This document shows positions 46,301 through 55,505 of a stretch of 64,000 nucleotides of DNA, piece after piece. Source of the stretch: Adiantum capillus-veneris (lineage: Eukaryota > Streptophyta > Polypodiopsida > Polypodiales > Pteridaceae). The notes under the pieces are model-generated. The model did no database searches, was not told where the DNA came from, and worked only from the letters and a program-made list of their open reading frames with translations. The stretch spans positions 48,985,928-49,049,927 of the forward strand of contig CM043959.1 of NCBI GenBank assembly GCA_014529385.2, given 5' to 3'. Each line of letters opens with the position of its first letter. Within the stretch, counting starts at the first letter, position 1. The translations under genes were made by a program, and so were the position numbers.

Positions 46301-47711
46301 AAGATTTAAAATGTTCAGGAGCCGTATGTAAGTCAGCAGGCTCTTGTCCTGACGGAGACCTTTCTTTTAGTTCTGCCTCCTTTTGTTGTTGTGCTAACTC
46401 TCGGTTTTGACTTCTTCTTATAGTTCGACTCAATTTCGGCTCTGTAACCTCCAATTGAGCGAGGTCAATGGGTCGCGGGCTGCACCACATGACACTCTGG
46501 AGATGTTCACCCCAATTGTCTACTAGCTTTCGATGAGCATCACATGCCCCTAGATAGCTAAGCCATTCTGCAGTAGATCTTTCCTTGTTTATCCTAGCTC
46601 TCACATTTGCTTGATATCGTCGTCTCTTATATGACCTTTGTTTCTTGTTAAGGTTTTGATTTTGGTAAATGTTTGAACTCGACTCGCTTGATAGGTCTTC
46701 GCTTGTATCTTCTTCACTCTCATATAAATTACCATAGATGGTCGTACTAGACCTTGAGTGTTCAGTTTCTATACTTGGCTCACTCGATGTTTCCTCAGGT
46801 TCTGAATCCATTTCTCCCTGAGATTCCGTTTCTGATGTGTATTGGCTTGAAGCCTTTGAGGAATCATCGGTTTCACTCTCAGGTAGGTGTGCCTCTTTCT
46901 TATCATCGGATGTTACATGCGCTACACCTAACATGTTTACTGGTGCAATGTGTGGTATCTCTTCCCCATCTGGTGTTACCCAGGTTGTTCCTCTAGCTCC
47001 CCATGTATCTATAGCTGCCGCTAGGTGTACCCAATCGACATTGTCTGACTCAGCCATTTCGGGTAGGATATCCATATAAGGAGAGTTCTCCCCAATATCC
47101 GTGTCTTCGTTACATGTGTAACAATACTGTAATGGAGTTGAGTGAATTGTTGTGTCTGATCGATTATCAATGATGAATTTATTTCCTAGAGGATGCGTTT
47201 GACCACTTAAAAGATCAACTCGAATGACAGAGTCTTGGAACTGTAAGTAGACGTGGTTTTTGGACCAGTCATGCACCATTTTTGCTTCCCTCATGAATGG
47301 ACGCCCTAAGATCATCTCAAATGACATAGAATGCTTGGAAAAATCCATAACAATTAAATTTTGCCTTACCTTGTGTCCCAAGACCTTGATTCTGAGATCC
47401 TTTAGCATTCCAATAGGCGTAACAATAGATCCATTAGCCATTTTTACTACTACGCTTGTGGCTTCAAGGTGAGGTCGCCCCATAGACTCCCAACAACTCT
47501 TTGTCACCATGCTGACTCCCACACCACCGTCAAGGACCCCCTTTACAGTTAATCCTTTAGTAGTGATTGGTAGAGTAGCATTAGATTCATCACCTTCAAA
47601 GTATTGCCCCAACTTGTTAACGGGTACTTCAATTACAGATTCATGTCCCGCTAGGTCAGATGGTGGTGCTAAATGTTCCTCATCATTCATTACCGAGTCA
47701 GGTTTGTTCAT
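43398..47711 (-). CDS. TE-F pol: protease, reverse transcriptase, RNase H, integrase
   Basis: An open frame of 1437 codons. Protease is near residues 30-190, with GVLDGGVGVSMV (DGG in place of DTG/DSG) and EMILGRPFM. An acidic linker follows, then RT with SEWVSPIVIVPKKNG, MAFGLTNAPATFQ and active site FLDDL near residue 720; RNase H with HIDAS, TEREG, YVDHQEL and MADHLSR, all acids present; integrase with GGHFS, CDEC, GLDFVGP and VSDNGTHF. The segment that should carry the catalytic Glu (usually ANGQVE) reads QANGNKTLI, so Glu is lost by a small deletion, and the first zinc His is Arg. It ends with GKGPYRV. The frame extends upstream beyond a stop at 47758-47760. Confidence 0.93.
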   Translation of the reverse strand: MNKPDSVMNDEEHLAPPSDLAGHESVIEVPVNKLGQYFEGDESNATLPITTKGLTVKGVLDGGVGVSMVTKSCWESMGRPHLEATSVVVKMANGSIVTPIGMLKDLRIKVLGHKVRQNLIVMDFSKHSMSFEMILGRPFMREAKMVHDWSKNHVYLQFQDSVIRVDLLSGQTHPLGNKFIIDNRSDTTIHSTPLQYCYTCNEDTDIGENSPYMDILPEMAESDNVDWVHLAAAIDTWGARGTTWVTPDGEEIPHIAPVNMLGVAHVTSDDKKEAHLPESETDDSSKASSQYTSETESQGEMDSEPEETSSEPSIETEHSRSSTTIYGNLYESEEDTSEDLSSESSSNIYQNQNLNKKQRSYKRRRYQANVRARINKERSTAEWLSYLGACDAHRKLVDNWGEHLQSVMWCSPRPIDLAQLEVTEPKLSRTIRRSQNRELAQQQKEAELKERSPSGQEPADLHTAPEHFKSYTTGERKVVYAKAQRIPTNGSNGVYDGPAVVKEIELAEASEESKPIFIAQDLTETEEAVLKELLKEYKDIFAWTYHDMKGIPPSVVQHTIPMINTAKPVQQRPYPMNPKYANIVQEEIEKLIQCGFIYPIEHSEWVSPIVIVPKKNGKLRVCVDLKKVNAATRRDHYPLPYSEHVLERVAGKEAYNFLDGYSGYNQITIALEDQAKIAFITEFGVFAFRVMAFGLTNAPATFQRLINTAFKEFLREFCEAFLDDLCVYSSWEKHLLYLRKIFERCRFYRISLNPFKCQFWVKHGVILGHIVSKNGISTDESKIKAIAYLPPPTNYKGVQRCMGHVGYYRRFILNFAEIARPLYKLLIEFHWMEECHQSYELLKKALTSAPILRTPDWNVPFHVHIDASNFAIGCVLTQPGEHKLDYPISFASRQLNDAEMNYTTTEREGLAMIYAVKKFCYYLLATKFVFYVDHQELLYLVNKPCSTGRITRWLLILLEFDFTVFVRPGKKHVMADHLSRIPNGEAPTGVDDELPDTPLFIVETMPEWSEKIVNFLVNGFPPKELRKDIARKLIKECEPYSLLAGTLYKRGKDDVLRPSAREDEYLYILQEARMGVAGGHFSGNLTARKILQSGYWWPTLFKDASLFAKGCDECQRFNKPQRRDRMPLHPIKVTQPFEKWGLDFVGPISPAARNTQSRYIIVATDYVTKWVEAKATQKADAKTTAKFLFENIITRFGCPFELVSDNGTHFINEVIKELTSNFMISHHKSTPYYPQANGNKTLISILTKTVEAHRTDWDLKLTSALWAYRTAYKVAINCTPFKMVYGQEAVMPWEFVIPSLRVASQEGWDGNPLVERLYILERLDEERQLAGRNALVEKDRRKKWFDSHLKDKDIKVGDKILMYGVRNEKKKLKYAGKGPYRVCEITPQGTIRVETLYGVETIGFLNGSKFKRYYDPLSQEELQAIHQKKAAKEQAEL

Positions 47712-47757
47712 ATGTGAAAACTGTGGTAATCCGGCCTGTAAGTCTCCATTGAGGAAG

Positions 47758-48617
47758 GCTCAAAGAGCTGAGACTAGCTCGGGGTCTTTATATAGTTTGG
47801 ACATGATGGTGGTTCTAACTTCTGAAGACATGGAATCCATCAATTTGGTAACATTTAATGGCATCTTGTGGGACGTAGTACCCTGACAAGAGAATGGTGA
47901 AGATGGAATGTCCACTTCCTCAAGGGGTTCGGGCATTCCCTCACCAAACATTCTCTCTAGTAGGAAAGGTGTGTGTCCACTTTCAGATGTCCTACCCTCA
48001 CTCTCTTCTTGAATGATACTGGGTATAGCTAACGGCCTGTACTTCTTGTGAGGTTGAACTTGTGTGGGAAACACTGTGTCCGACATCTGGATATGTTTGG
48101 GTTCAGGTTCTAATGTTCGTTGAGTTTCTTCCACCAAACCCCTCAGTTGTTGGACTCGTTCAATTTCCACTGTTGGGTTTGGATAGGTTCCAATCTTTCT
48201 CTTGCAATCCTCATTTTTTGTCTCTCGTGGTTTATCTTGGGGGTTCTCAACTGGGTAGTTTAACTTTGAATACTCTTTTGGTGTTCGTCTTAATTCCCTC
48301 TCGTGATCCTCCTCACTGGCTTTTTCCTTTGTAGTAACAGTTTTGGTCTCCGTGGTCTCTATCGAATCTGAGTCATCCTCAGGGTCATTCATATACACGG
48401 GATCCTCTCCTGTCCCTATGTTAGTCTTTGAACTAGGTTTTGAGCTAGAAGCATTAAGGGATTTCTTTCTTCGTGTTTTCTTCTTTCTCGCTCGGCCAAT
48501 GGATGCATCATCTCTCTCTTCGAGGATGTAATTTTGCTTTTGGAGCATCGACCGTGTGAGTGCATTCACTGATGCATTACAGCACTGGAGGTGGCAACGG
48601 TGTGGTTTGGACCACAT
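47758..48617 (-). pseudogene. TE-F gag-pol linker in the pol frame
   Basis: In the same frame as pol and separated from it only by the stop at 47758-47760. Highly charged, Lys/Arg-rich then Glu/Ser/Thr-rich (KKKTRRKKSLNASSSK, DDSDSIETTE). It overlaps the 3' end of gag by 41 nt in the +1 frame relative to gag, which is where a frameshift could join gag to pol. No domain recognised. Confidence 0.6.
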
Positions 48618-51177
48618 TTTGGGTTCTAGGGACCATGTGCTGTAATGGCAGTTGTTGCTCTATGGGTGGGGTAGGCATCAATGTAGGAACTCGAGGTGAA
48701 TCTGCCCAAGTTATAGGCGGTCTATTTTCCATGATGCGTTTAAGCATTAGGCAATCCTTCGCTTGATGGCCATACCTACCACACGCATTACAAGTCCCGT
48801 TAAACTTTACTCTGAAAGTAGGGCATTCACTCGTAGTATGTGGGCCCAAGCAAATTGAGCACCATTGTTGCTCCCTTCTTGGATACATATGAGTGTTTTG
48901 TGGAGCACGATTACCCCTAAGGCTTTCTTGGATGGCCTTTGTGAGATCTGCCAAAGTCATCTCAGATATCGTTTGCTCTTTCACGATTGGCTTTATCTTC
49001 ATTGGCTCATGCCCTGATGCTTGCGAGCTACTAGACTTCGGCTCGGCATACACTCTTTCTCCTGCAATCATTAAATTATCCTCCAATTGGATTGCATTCA
49101 TGGTGACTGCTTCCCAAGTAGTGATACCTCTAATGACTAGGCCATTATAGATACTTTCATGTCGTAGTCCCCTAATGAATCTATCGAGCAATTGGTTGTT
49201 GTTGAATCGCTCGTTTGGATTGCATGGAGAATTCAAATTCTTTAGGCGACTAATGAAGTCTCTCACGGATTCACCTTCTTCTCGTTGGGCTTTCTGGAGC
49301 TGAGAGGCTACACCCCAAAGTACTCCCTCTCGTATGTATTCTTTTAAGAACAGTCTCCTAAGAGTAGAGTAGATCGTTTTTTCTTCTACTCTTAAGGTTC
49401 TATACCAATCTCCAGCCTTTCCGCTTAGGGTCAAACTCAAAGCCTTACACTTATGTAGCTCATTGTGCTCTTCCAAGGAATCGCACACATGTTCAAAGAA
49501 TTCCATATGCTTTCTAGCATCTCCGTCTCCATTGAATTTCTGTGTGAGCTTAGCTACTTGAACTGCCTTGCTCCTAGGCTCTCTATCAAGTGCACTACGC
49601 ATGTTTTCCGCAATAGAGCGACCGATAGTTTGAGCAAATGCTGCCAGATCTCCTATTTGAGCAGGTATAATGGGTGTATGTGCTCCTGGAACCACATGTG
49701 AGATGGGAGTTGGCCTTGGCCTTGGCATACGCGCGGCTCTTGGGTCCCAAATTTCGTATGGTGGTGTACCAGACGGTGGTCCAAAGTTTACAGGCGTGGC
49801 CCTAGGCATAGGGGGTGCCTGATATGGCATGTTATTATTAAATGGCATGGCTCCACTTGTATAAGAGCTTGGATAATTCGATTGTGGATTGTAAGCTCTT
49901 GGAATAATCGGAGGTGTAGGAGCTACATGAGGCTGAGGTACGATAGGTGCACATGATTGATACATACATGTGGGTATAGTTGGGGGCACTGTGCTACTAG
50001 GCATCGGCGCAGTGTTAACAAATGAACTCCATGGTGTACTTCTTGTCATGCTCACCATTGGGATATGCATGGTAGCCGTAGTGTCATTAAGAGAAAGAGG
50101 AGCTAGATTTGGGAAGGTAAAGCTGCCACTTGTGGGCTCAGATTGTACTGAGGCTCCTGGCGAAACAACATATGGAGGATCAATGGGGCTCACTGAGGGA
50201 GTCTCCATTTGTGACAGGGTTGGTTGGTTGGCCTTTCCCGTATCTAAGAATCTCATTAGGCCTGTTGAAGGCATGTTGATCCCTGTGTTCTGTCTTTCTA
50301 ACTCGACAATCCTATGGAGGACATCACAGACTTTCTATTGTTGCTCATCTATGCTAGTAGCACCCGATGTGGATTGTAGAACATCTTACCAACCCACATG
50401 ATAGGTGTGTCCTGTGTACCGATCAGTTAAATCTTCTGCTTGTAGTTCATACTCCAAATTTTCGTTTAGGAATATCCCATCTAGGCCTGGCGTGCTGGAG
50501 GTTTCCCTTGAAGTGGAAGCATTATTGCTCCCCATAGCTTGCCCCTCCATGACTGCTACCTTGGGAGCACTCGGTTGCTCGGCTGGCATGATTGTTGTCA
50601 TAGGAGCCTTTGCTTTCAGGGCTCGACTGTGTTCTAGCCTTCGTAGGTTCTCAATTTCCCTCTCCCTTGTTGCTTGCATATTGCGTTCGATCTCTTGCAC
50701 TTCGGCAAGACTCCTACCATCGGGTAGTAAAACCTCAGAGGGAGATAGTCCTAAAGGATCCGGAGGTGCAGTGGATGGAACATTCACATGCACACTCTCA
50801 AGAAGCATAGGGTCCATTTTAGGCATGAATGACGAATTTACTTCCCCACTCCCTTCATTTATTTCATTAACCGCATGTTCGGAGCGAGTAGCTCTACTAA
50901 GGGTCTCTTTTAAGCGGCTAAACACGCTAGACCCGGGCCGTGGGCCCATGTCATGCATGTCTTGACTTGAACTATCAGGGTTTGGTGTAGGATACCCCTC
51001 CATGACTTCGTAGTCAGAGGAAGAATCACTAGACGCGATATGAGGATCTTGGGTCGCGCTACCTTGAGTCCCGGCCGAAGGTCCAGAACCTAGGGTGGAG
51101 GAATAATGGGTGCCCGCGTAAATGGAGGCACTACCAATATGCTCGTGCTCCAACACTCGTCCAAAGCCTAGGTTCAT
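48577..51177 (-). pseudogene. TE-F gag
   Basis: One frame with stops at 50386-50388 and near 50336. The ATG chosen is at 51177 (MNLGFGRV), the first in the frame. The N-terminal third is low-complexity Ser/Pro/Glu with a basic stretch. The capsid (retrotrans_gag) lies at about 49140-49560, with LTQKFNGDGDARKHMEFF, LSGKAGDWYRTL and LLDRFIRGLRHES. Two CCHC knuckles follow: CSICLGPHTTSEC and CNACGRYGHQAKDC. Two knuckles separate it from the one-knuckle gags of TE-B and TE-H. Confidence 0.87.
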
Positions 51178-51228
51178 ATGACTTGGATCCCCTAAAAGTG
51201 TCAGTGAGGGCCCGTGAAGGCTGCTCAC

Positions 51229-52253
51229 CTAGTAATTTTGGGTGTTTTGCAACCCAAGTCTTTTCTTATTTTTTGATGTTTTGGCCCTTTTTTTTCTGAC
51301 CCAGCTATAGAATAGAACGTATGATAGCTCAAAACGAGCGTTTTGGTCAGAGGGACATGCCGTGCTTTACAGCCCTCCGTTTGGTCACTTTATGCCCTCG
51401 GAATCCCTAAAACCGTCAATTTCTAGTAGGGAACTAGGCCCGAATTAGAAAGTCTAAGGGTGCAAGTGGGAAGAGAAGGGAGGAGAGTGGAGGACTTGCC
51501 CCACATGCTCTCATTCCCTCTTGAGGGAGTAGGGTATATATATAAGAGTGAGTCTAGTATATATCATAAGACTGAGGACTTGGGCTTGGGGAAATGATCC
51601 CGATCCCGATCAAAATTTTAGTGTGGCCGCCTAGTCACTCACGCTTAAATATTTTCGTTGTTTTTTTTTTTTTTTTGGGCGACGACCGCGCGCGGTTTTG
51701 GTGACCCTTTCTTGGTCACACACACTGTCACCTACCTAACCTCCCAGTCAACAACTCACAGCTCACAGACCACACACACTGTCACCTACCTAACCTCCAA
51801 GTCAACAGCTCACAGCTCACAGACAACTCACTACCTTATCTACTTACTAATAGTGCTGCTAACCACTAACTAATCTACTAACTAATCTGTTAACTGCCTT
51901 CTGACAATGAACTAACTGTCGAACTTCTTCCTCTCTCACTACCTTGCTGTGCAAACACTGTGTGCAGCCAAACCTTGACAGAAAACTGTGTGCAGACTGC
52001 GTGCAAACAGAAATTGCTAACTGCCTACCTGCTTATTCATTCACTGCAAACAAGCTAACGACTACTAATTGTGCAAAGAATGCGTGCAAACAGAAAACAC
52101 AACATTATGCAGAAAGCACAGAACTTGCAGACAACACAGAAATTAACAACTTACAGAAAAACAACTCATTCCTCTTCCTCTTCCTCTTCTTTCCTTCTAC
52201 AAACAACTCATAGGAGAAGCACAAAGTGCCTCTTGGGCTTAGTGCAGGGCGAT
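51229..52253 (-). other. TE-F leader
   Basis: About 1 kb between the primer site and gag. It includes a T-run (51659-51675, A-run on the minus strand) and a tandem duplication of a 54-bp unit (about 51717-51824). No ORFa or ORFc motif is present. Confidence 0.6.
51717..51824. repeat. 54-bp tandem duplication in TE-F leader
   Basis: Two nearly identical copies, sharing ctgtcacctacctaacctcc and cagctcacagac, 54 bp apart. Confidence 0.8.
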
Positions 52254-52271
52254 TCCTCGACAGCGGCGCCA
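52254..52271 (-). other. TE-F primer binding site
   Basis: The minus strand reads TGGCGCCGCTGTCGAGGA four bases inside the 5' LTR. It differs from the sites of TE-A, B, D and H after TGGCGCC, pointing to another primer tRNA. Confidence 0.72.
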
Positions 52272-52275
52272 ATAA

Positions 52276-52860
52276 TGTGTGCTCCTTGCCGCACTGTCAA
52301 AGCAAGGGACTTGCCGATACACCGTGTGCGAGCCACAAATGGCTCCAAGCACACAACAAGACTAATCTAGCAAGCTCAAAAGAGGGCAATGGTGTGTCAC
52401 TCACCGCTCTATGCTCCTGCCGTGGAGGATTCCTCACCGCGATGAAGAAGAAGCTGCAGTCGTGCCGCGCTCAACCGCTTCCCTGCCGTCGTGCCTTCGT
52501 AATGCTCGATCGCACACACACTCTCCCTCTCTCTCTCACACACATACACACACACACAAGGAGGTGAAAAAGAAGAAGATGGAGAAGGAGATGGAGCAAG
52601 AGCACTCTTCTATTGCACAAATGAGAGAATGAGTGAATTTTAGGTTTAGTTGGCTTTTATATGAGCTCACCCCATTCACACTTGGGCGCCCATGCTTAGC
52701 CAACTAATCCCTTGAATGTCCCAGTTAGAGTGCGCCTCTCATCGGCGATCACTCTTACCCTTTTCCTATTGGTCCGACAAGCCCGGTACCTGACTCTACC
52801 AAATACATAATACACGTCCGTCGTAGGTGATGGGGTGTCCATGAGCCATGACGGTTAACA
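52276..52860 (-). repeat. TE-F 5' LTR
   Basis: Direct repeat of 39452-40036, with outer flank accag and a TATA-like box on the minus strand at 52655-52664. Confidence 0.95.
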
Positions 52861-52865
52861 ACCAG

Positions 52866-53531
52866 CTATGCCTGAGCACTTTGGAGTCTTCCCCCACAAA
52901 GCATCGCACTGGTCAAAAAATGGCTAGGTGCTGGGAATACTACCAATAGAGTTTTGTTTTGAAAGCTCTTTCTTGTGGGCTTCTTAAGTGTGTCGATTCG
53001 GTTTCTTGCATGCTCAGGATTGAAGTTTTCTGAGATCTCTCGATTTAGAGCAAAGACCAAATCTTCCCAATCCTTAGGGCAAAAATTACCCTTCTTGATG
53101 TGTGACCGTTGCTTCTCATGGACTCGCAAGAGAGTATGCATGCTATAGTCATCCCATATAACTGGTGTTGCCCTCGCACGCTTAGTCCCTTTTGTGCTTA
53201 TGTTTGCTTCTTGTGGTGTCTGCATTGGTGGTTGAGTCCTTGTATTTGTGATCTTTGGCTGCTCACTCGGAGCCTGCGATTGCGAGGATATATCTACCTT
53301 GGATTTTTTTTTCCCAGTTGAAGGAGGCATAACCATAGCCTCCTCCATCAAACCAATGTAGGAAACCTGCTCAAAAGGCATGGCATCCTGGGAAAGAGGA
53401 ACATACTCTTCACATTCATCTCCCACTAGCGCCGACTGTAAGTGCATTGCCCAAGAGGGCCTAGAAGACACACGAGCCTCCCCTCGCCTAGCTCTCCGCA
53501 TGCCAACCGTGACTAGAGGTGGAGAAGACAT
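52866..53531 (-). pseudogene. Harbinger Myb/SANT-like protein, N-terminal part
   Basis: Starts at the ATG at 53531 (MSSPPLVTVG). A Ser/Gln/Pro-rich region is followed by a Myb/SANT-like domain: VIWDDYSMHTLLRVHEKQ, KGNFCPKDWEDLVFALN and ENFNPEHARNRIDTLKK give the spaced Trp/Leu/Trp/Leu pattern of Myb_DNA-bind_3. The partner binds the transposon ends in this family. Near 52940 the frame slips: DALWGKTPK of the original tail is in another frame, and that frame runs into the TE-F border and on to the left fragment. Confidence 0.78.
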
Positions 53532-53961
53532 TCTACGGAATATTGATAAACATGCATGAAATTTTGGACATGATCGACAGTAGTCTCATACGTGTACACA
53601 CGATGCCATGACCCAATGTGCAACTTGAAACCATTCATTGGAAACCACATAAATGCGTTGTCATGCAATTGCATTTTGACAAACGTGGGCTTTTGAATAA
53701 AAAATGTAATGCTATGTGAGTATACAAAACAATGCAGCTTCTGACTGTAATGCATGTGTACATGTGTGTGTGTGTGTGTGTGTGTGTGAAGAAAAAGAAT
53801 GAAATTTCTTCTTCCTCCTTTTGCAATGATGCATTATTCTCGCTCTTCCTTTTCTTCGCTTGTTTTTAGAATGAGAAGTTGAGAATAGGCAACAACTTTT
53901 GTCTCCTTCTATGTGTGTGTGTGTGTGTGAACACCATAGAGCTTTTTTCTACTTCTATGTA

Positions 53962-53997
<36 letters not shown>

Positions 53998-54114
53998 AAC
54001 ACCATAGAGATTTTGTCTACTTCTATGTAAGTGTGTGTGTGTATGAGAAAACATTGCTTACCTTGCAAAGCTGAGAAGCATGAGACACGCAAGAGAAATG
54101 CAAAATCTCAAATG
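53532..54114. other. Upstream of the Myb-like ORF: GT-rich minisatellite, no gene
   Basis: A tandem array at about 53899-54045 has three units with acttctatgtaagtgtg and gaacaccatagag separated by GT runs, plus another GT run at 53763-53788. The left half may be the Harbinger 5' end. The frames here are simple-sequence products. Confidence 0.6.
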
Positions 54115-54168
54115 ATGTTCTCTGGAACGCTGGGCCGTCACGAACACGTAGTGAAGAGCGCGTTCGAG

Positions 54169-54265
<97 letters not shown>

Positions 54266-54431
54266 CAATGGAGAAGAGAGGAGACATAGGTTTTGGGTGG
54301 ACTCCAAAACAATAGTGTTAGGGTTATGAGTCCTTATTCTTTTATGTAGAATGAATGGTCAGTGTTAGTTCCCGGTAGTCTCCGGCCGCCCGACACTTAG
54401 GCACGGCACATTGGGCTTTACCACCCCAACA
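54115..54431 (-). repeat. TE-G 3' LTR (left edge approximate)
   Basis: It ends at 54431 in ccaaca before aacctcccactt, the same layout as TE-C. It includes a 91-bp GT run (54172-54262). The left edge is placed by analogy, within about 50 bp. Confidence 0.6.
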
Positions 54432-54475
54432 ACCTCCCACTTAAAGGACAATGTGCCTTTAAGCTGAGGTGACAA

Positions 54476-54509
<34 letters not shown>

Positions 54510-54538
54510 CAATAGAGGTAGACAATAACCATGATCAT

Positions 54539-55505
54539 CTACCCAATGCCCATGAGTGCCCGACAATGTGCAAACCGCTCTGAAGGTAAGCCCTTTTTTA
54601 GAAGATCAACAGGGTTTTCAGTGGTGTGAATCTTGGCAAGATGCAATCGCTTGTCCTCAAGCACCTCACGAATGAAGTGATACTTCACATGCACATGCTT
54701 TGTCTTTGCATGAAACACTAGATTCTTTGCCAATTGTATAGCACTTTGGCTATCACAATGTAACACAGGAATCTCAACATTGATTCCCAAGTCTCCCACC
54801 AGCCGACCAAGCCATATAGCTTCCTTGCAAGCTTCTGAAGCTGCAACATATTCAGCCTCTGTAGTAGACAAGGTAACACAATTTTGCAAACGAGATCACC
54901 ATGAAACTACACCTCCAGTGAATTCAAAAACATAGCCTGAAGTGGACCTTCTCTTGTCCAAGTCTCCTGCATAATCTGCATCCGTGTAACCAATTACACA
55001 TGCTTCCTTTCTTCCAAAGCAAATGCACATGTCTTTTGTACCATTCAAATATCGCATAACCCCTTTCACTGCCTCCCAATGTTTCTTGCCTGGATTTGAC
55101 ATATATTTTCTAACAACTCCCACTGCAAAAGCAATATCAGAACGTGTAGCAATCATAGCATACATCAAACTCCCAACTACAGATGAATAAGGCACTTGTG
55201 CCATTTCAACCTTTTCCTCTTCAGACTTAGGGCAATCATTTTTAGAAAGTTTCACATATGGAGGCAATGGAGTACTCAATGCCTTCCCCTTCTCCATATT
55301 GAAACGCTTGAGCACTTTAGCAATGTACTCAGATTGAGACAAATAGACCAATTTCTTGCATCTGTCTCGCTTAAAGCGCATGCCAAGGATATGGTTTGCT
55401 TCACCCATGTATTTCATTTCAAAGTTTGCATGTAACTCTGACTTCAAGGCTGAAATTTCATCCCTGCATTTCTCGGCAATTAACATATTGAGGCAAGCTT
55501 TTCCA
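54539..55505 (-). pseudogene. TE-G reverse transcriptase C-terminal part and RNase H
   Basis: Copia RT thumb (LKSELHANFEMKYMG, VPYSSVVGSLMYAMIATRSD) followed by RNase H (DADYAGDLDKRRSTSGYVF, LSTTEAEYVAASEACKEA, HCDSQSAIQLAKNLVFHAK, HVKYHFIREVL). One in-frame TGA at about 54890 replaces the Arg seen in TE-C (SWRS), another C-to-T at CpG. The RT active site would be just past the TE-H border and is missing. Confidence 0.88.

Larger units (their letters stand above)
39452..52860 (-). mobile_element. TE-F: 13.4 kb Ty3/gypsy retrotransposon with extra 3' coding region
   Basis: Two 585-bp LTRs (39452-40036, 52276-52860) with TG and CA ends, and accag on both outer sides (39447-39451, 52861-52865). 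Minus-strand order: primer site, leader, gag, pol, a second protease-like domain, a WVPK-repeat region, a 140-aa ORF, polypurine tract. Pol has a single RNase H and no chromodomain. By eye the LTRs differ at about 15 positions, many of them C/T at CpG, so insertion is fairly young. Confidence 0.95.
37680..53531 (-). mobile_element. TE-E: PIF/Harbinger DNA transposon, split by TE-F
   Basis: A DDE transposase (37680-38831) and a Myb/SANT-like ORF (39063-39451 plus 52866-53531) are both on the minus strand, the two-gene content of plant PIF/Harbinger elements. TE-F is inserted in the Myb-like ORF with duplication accag. Terminal inverted repeats were not located, so the outer limits given are gene limits only. 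Confidence 0.8.
54115..55505 (-). mobile_element. TE-G: truncated Ty1/copia element
   Basis: 3' LTR and the RT-RNase H end of a copia element, cut by TE-H at about 55506. Relationship to TE-C is shown by shared motifs and by a similar LTR layout (dinucleotide run, then gttttgggtgga or gctttgggtgga). The gag-integrase part and other LTR are not in the window; they may lie beyond TE-H. Confidence 0.82.

Noticed and set aside
51717-51824. CRISPR-like or satellite array in TE-F leader
   Set aside because: Only two copies of a 54-bp unit without spacers; a simple tandem duplication.
54023-54315. Long frames of repeated Thr-His or Cys-Val
   Set aside because: They are translations of the GT microsatellite in the TE-G LTR on both strands; no conserved sequence beside it.
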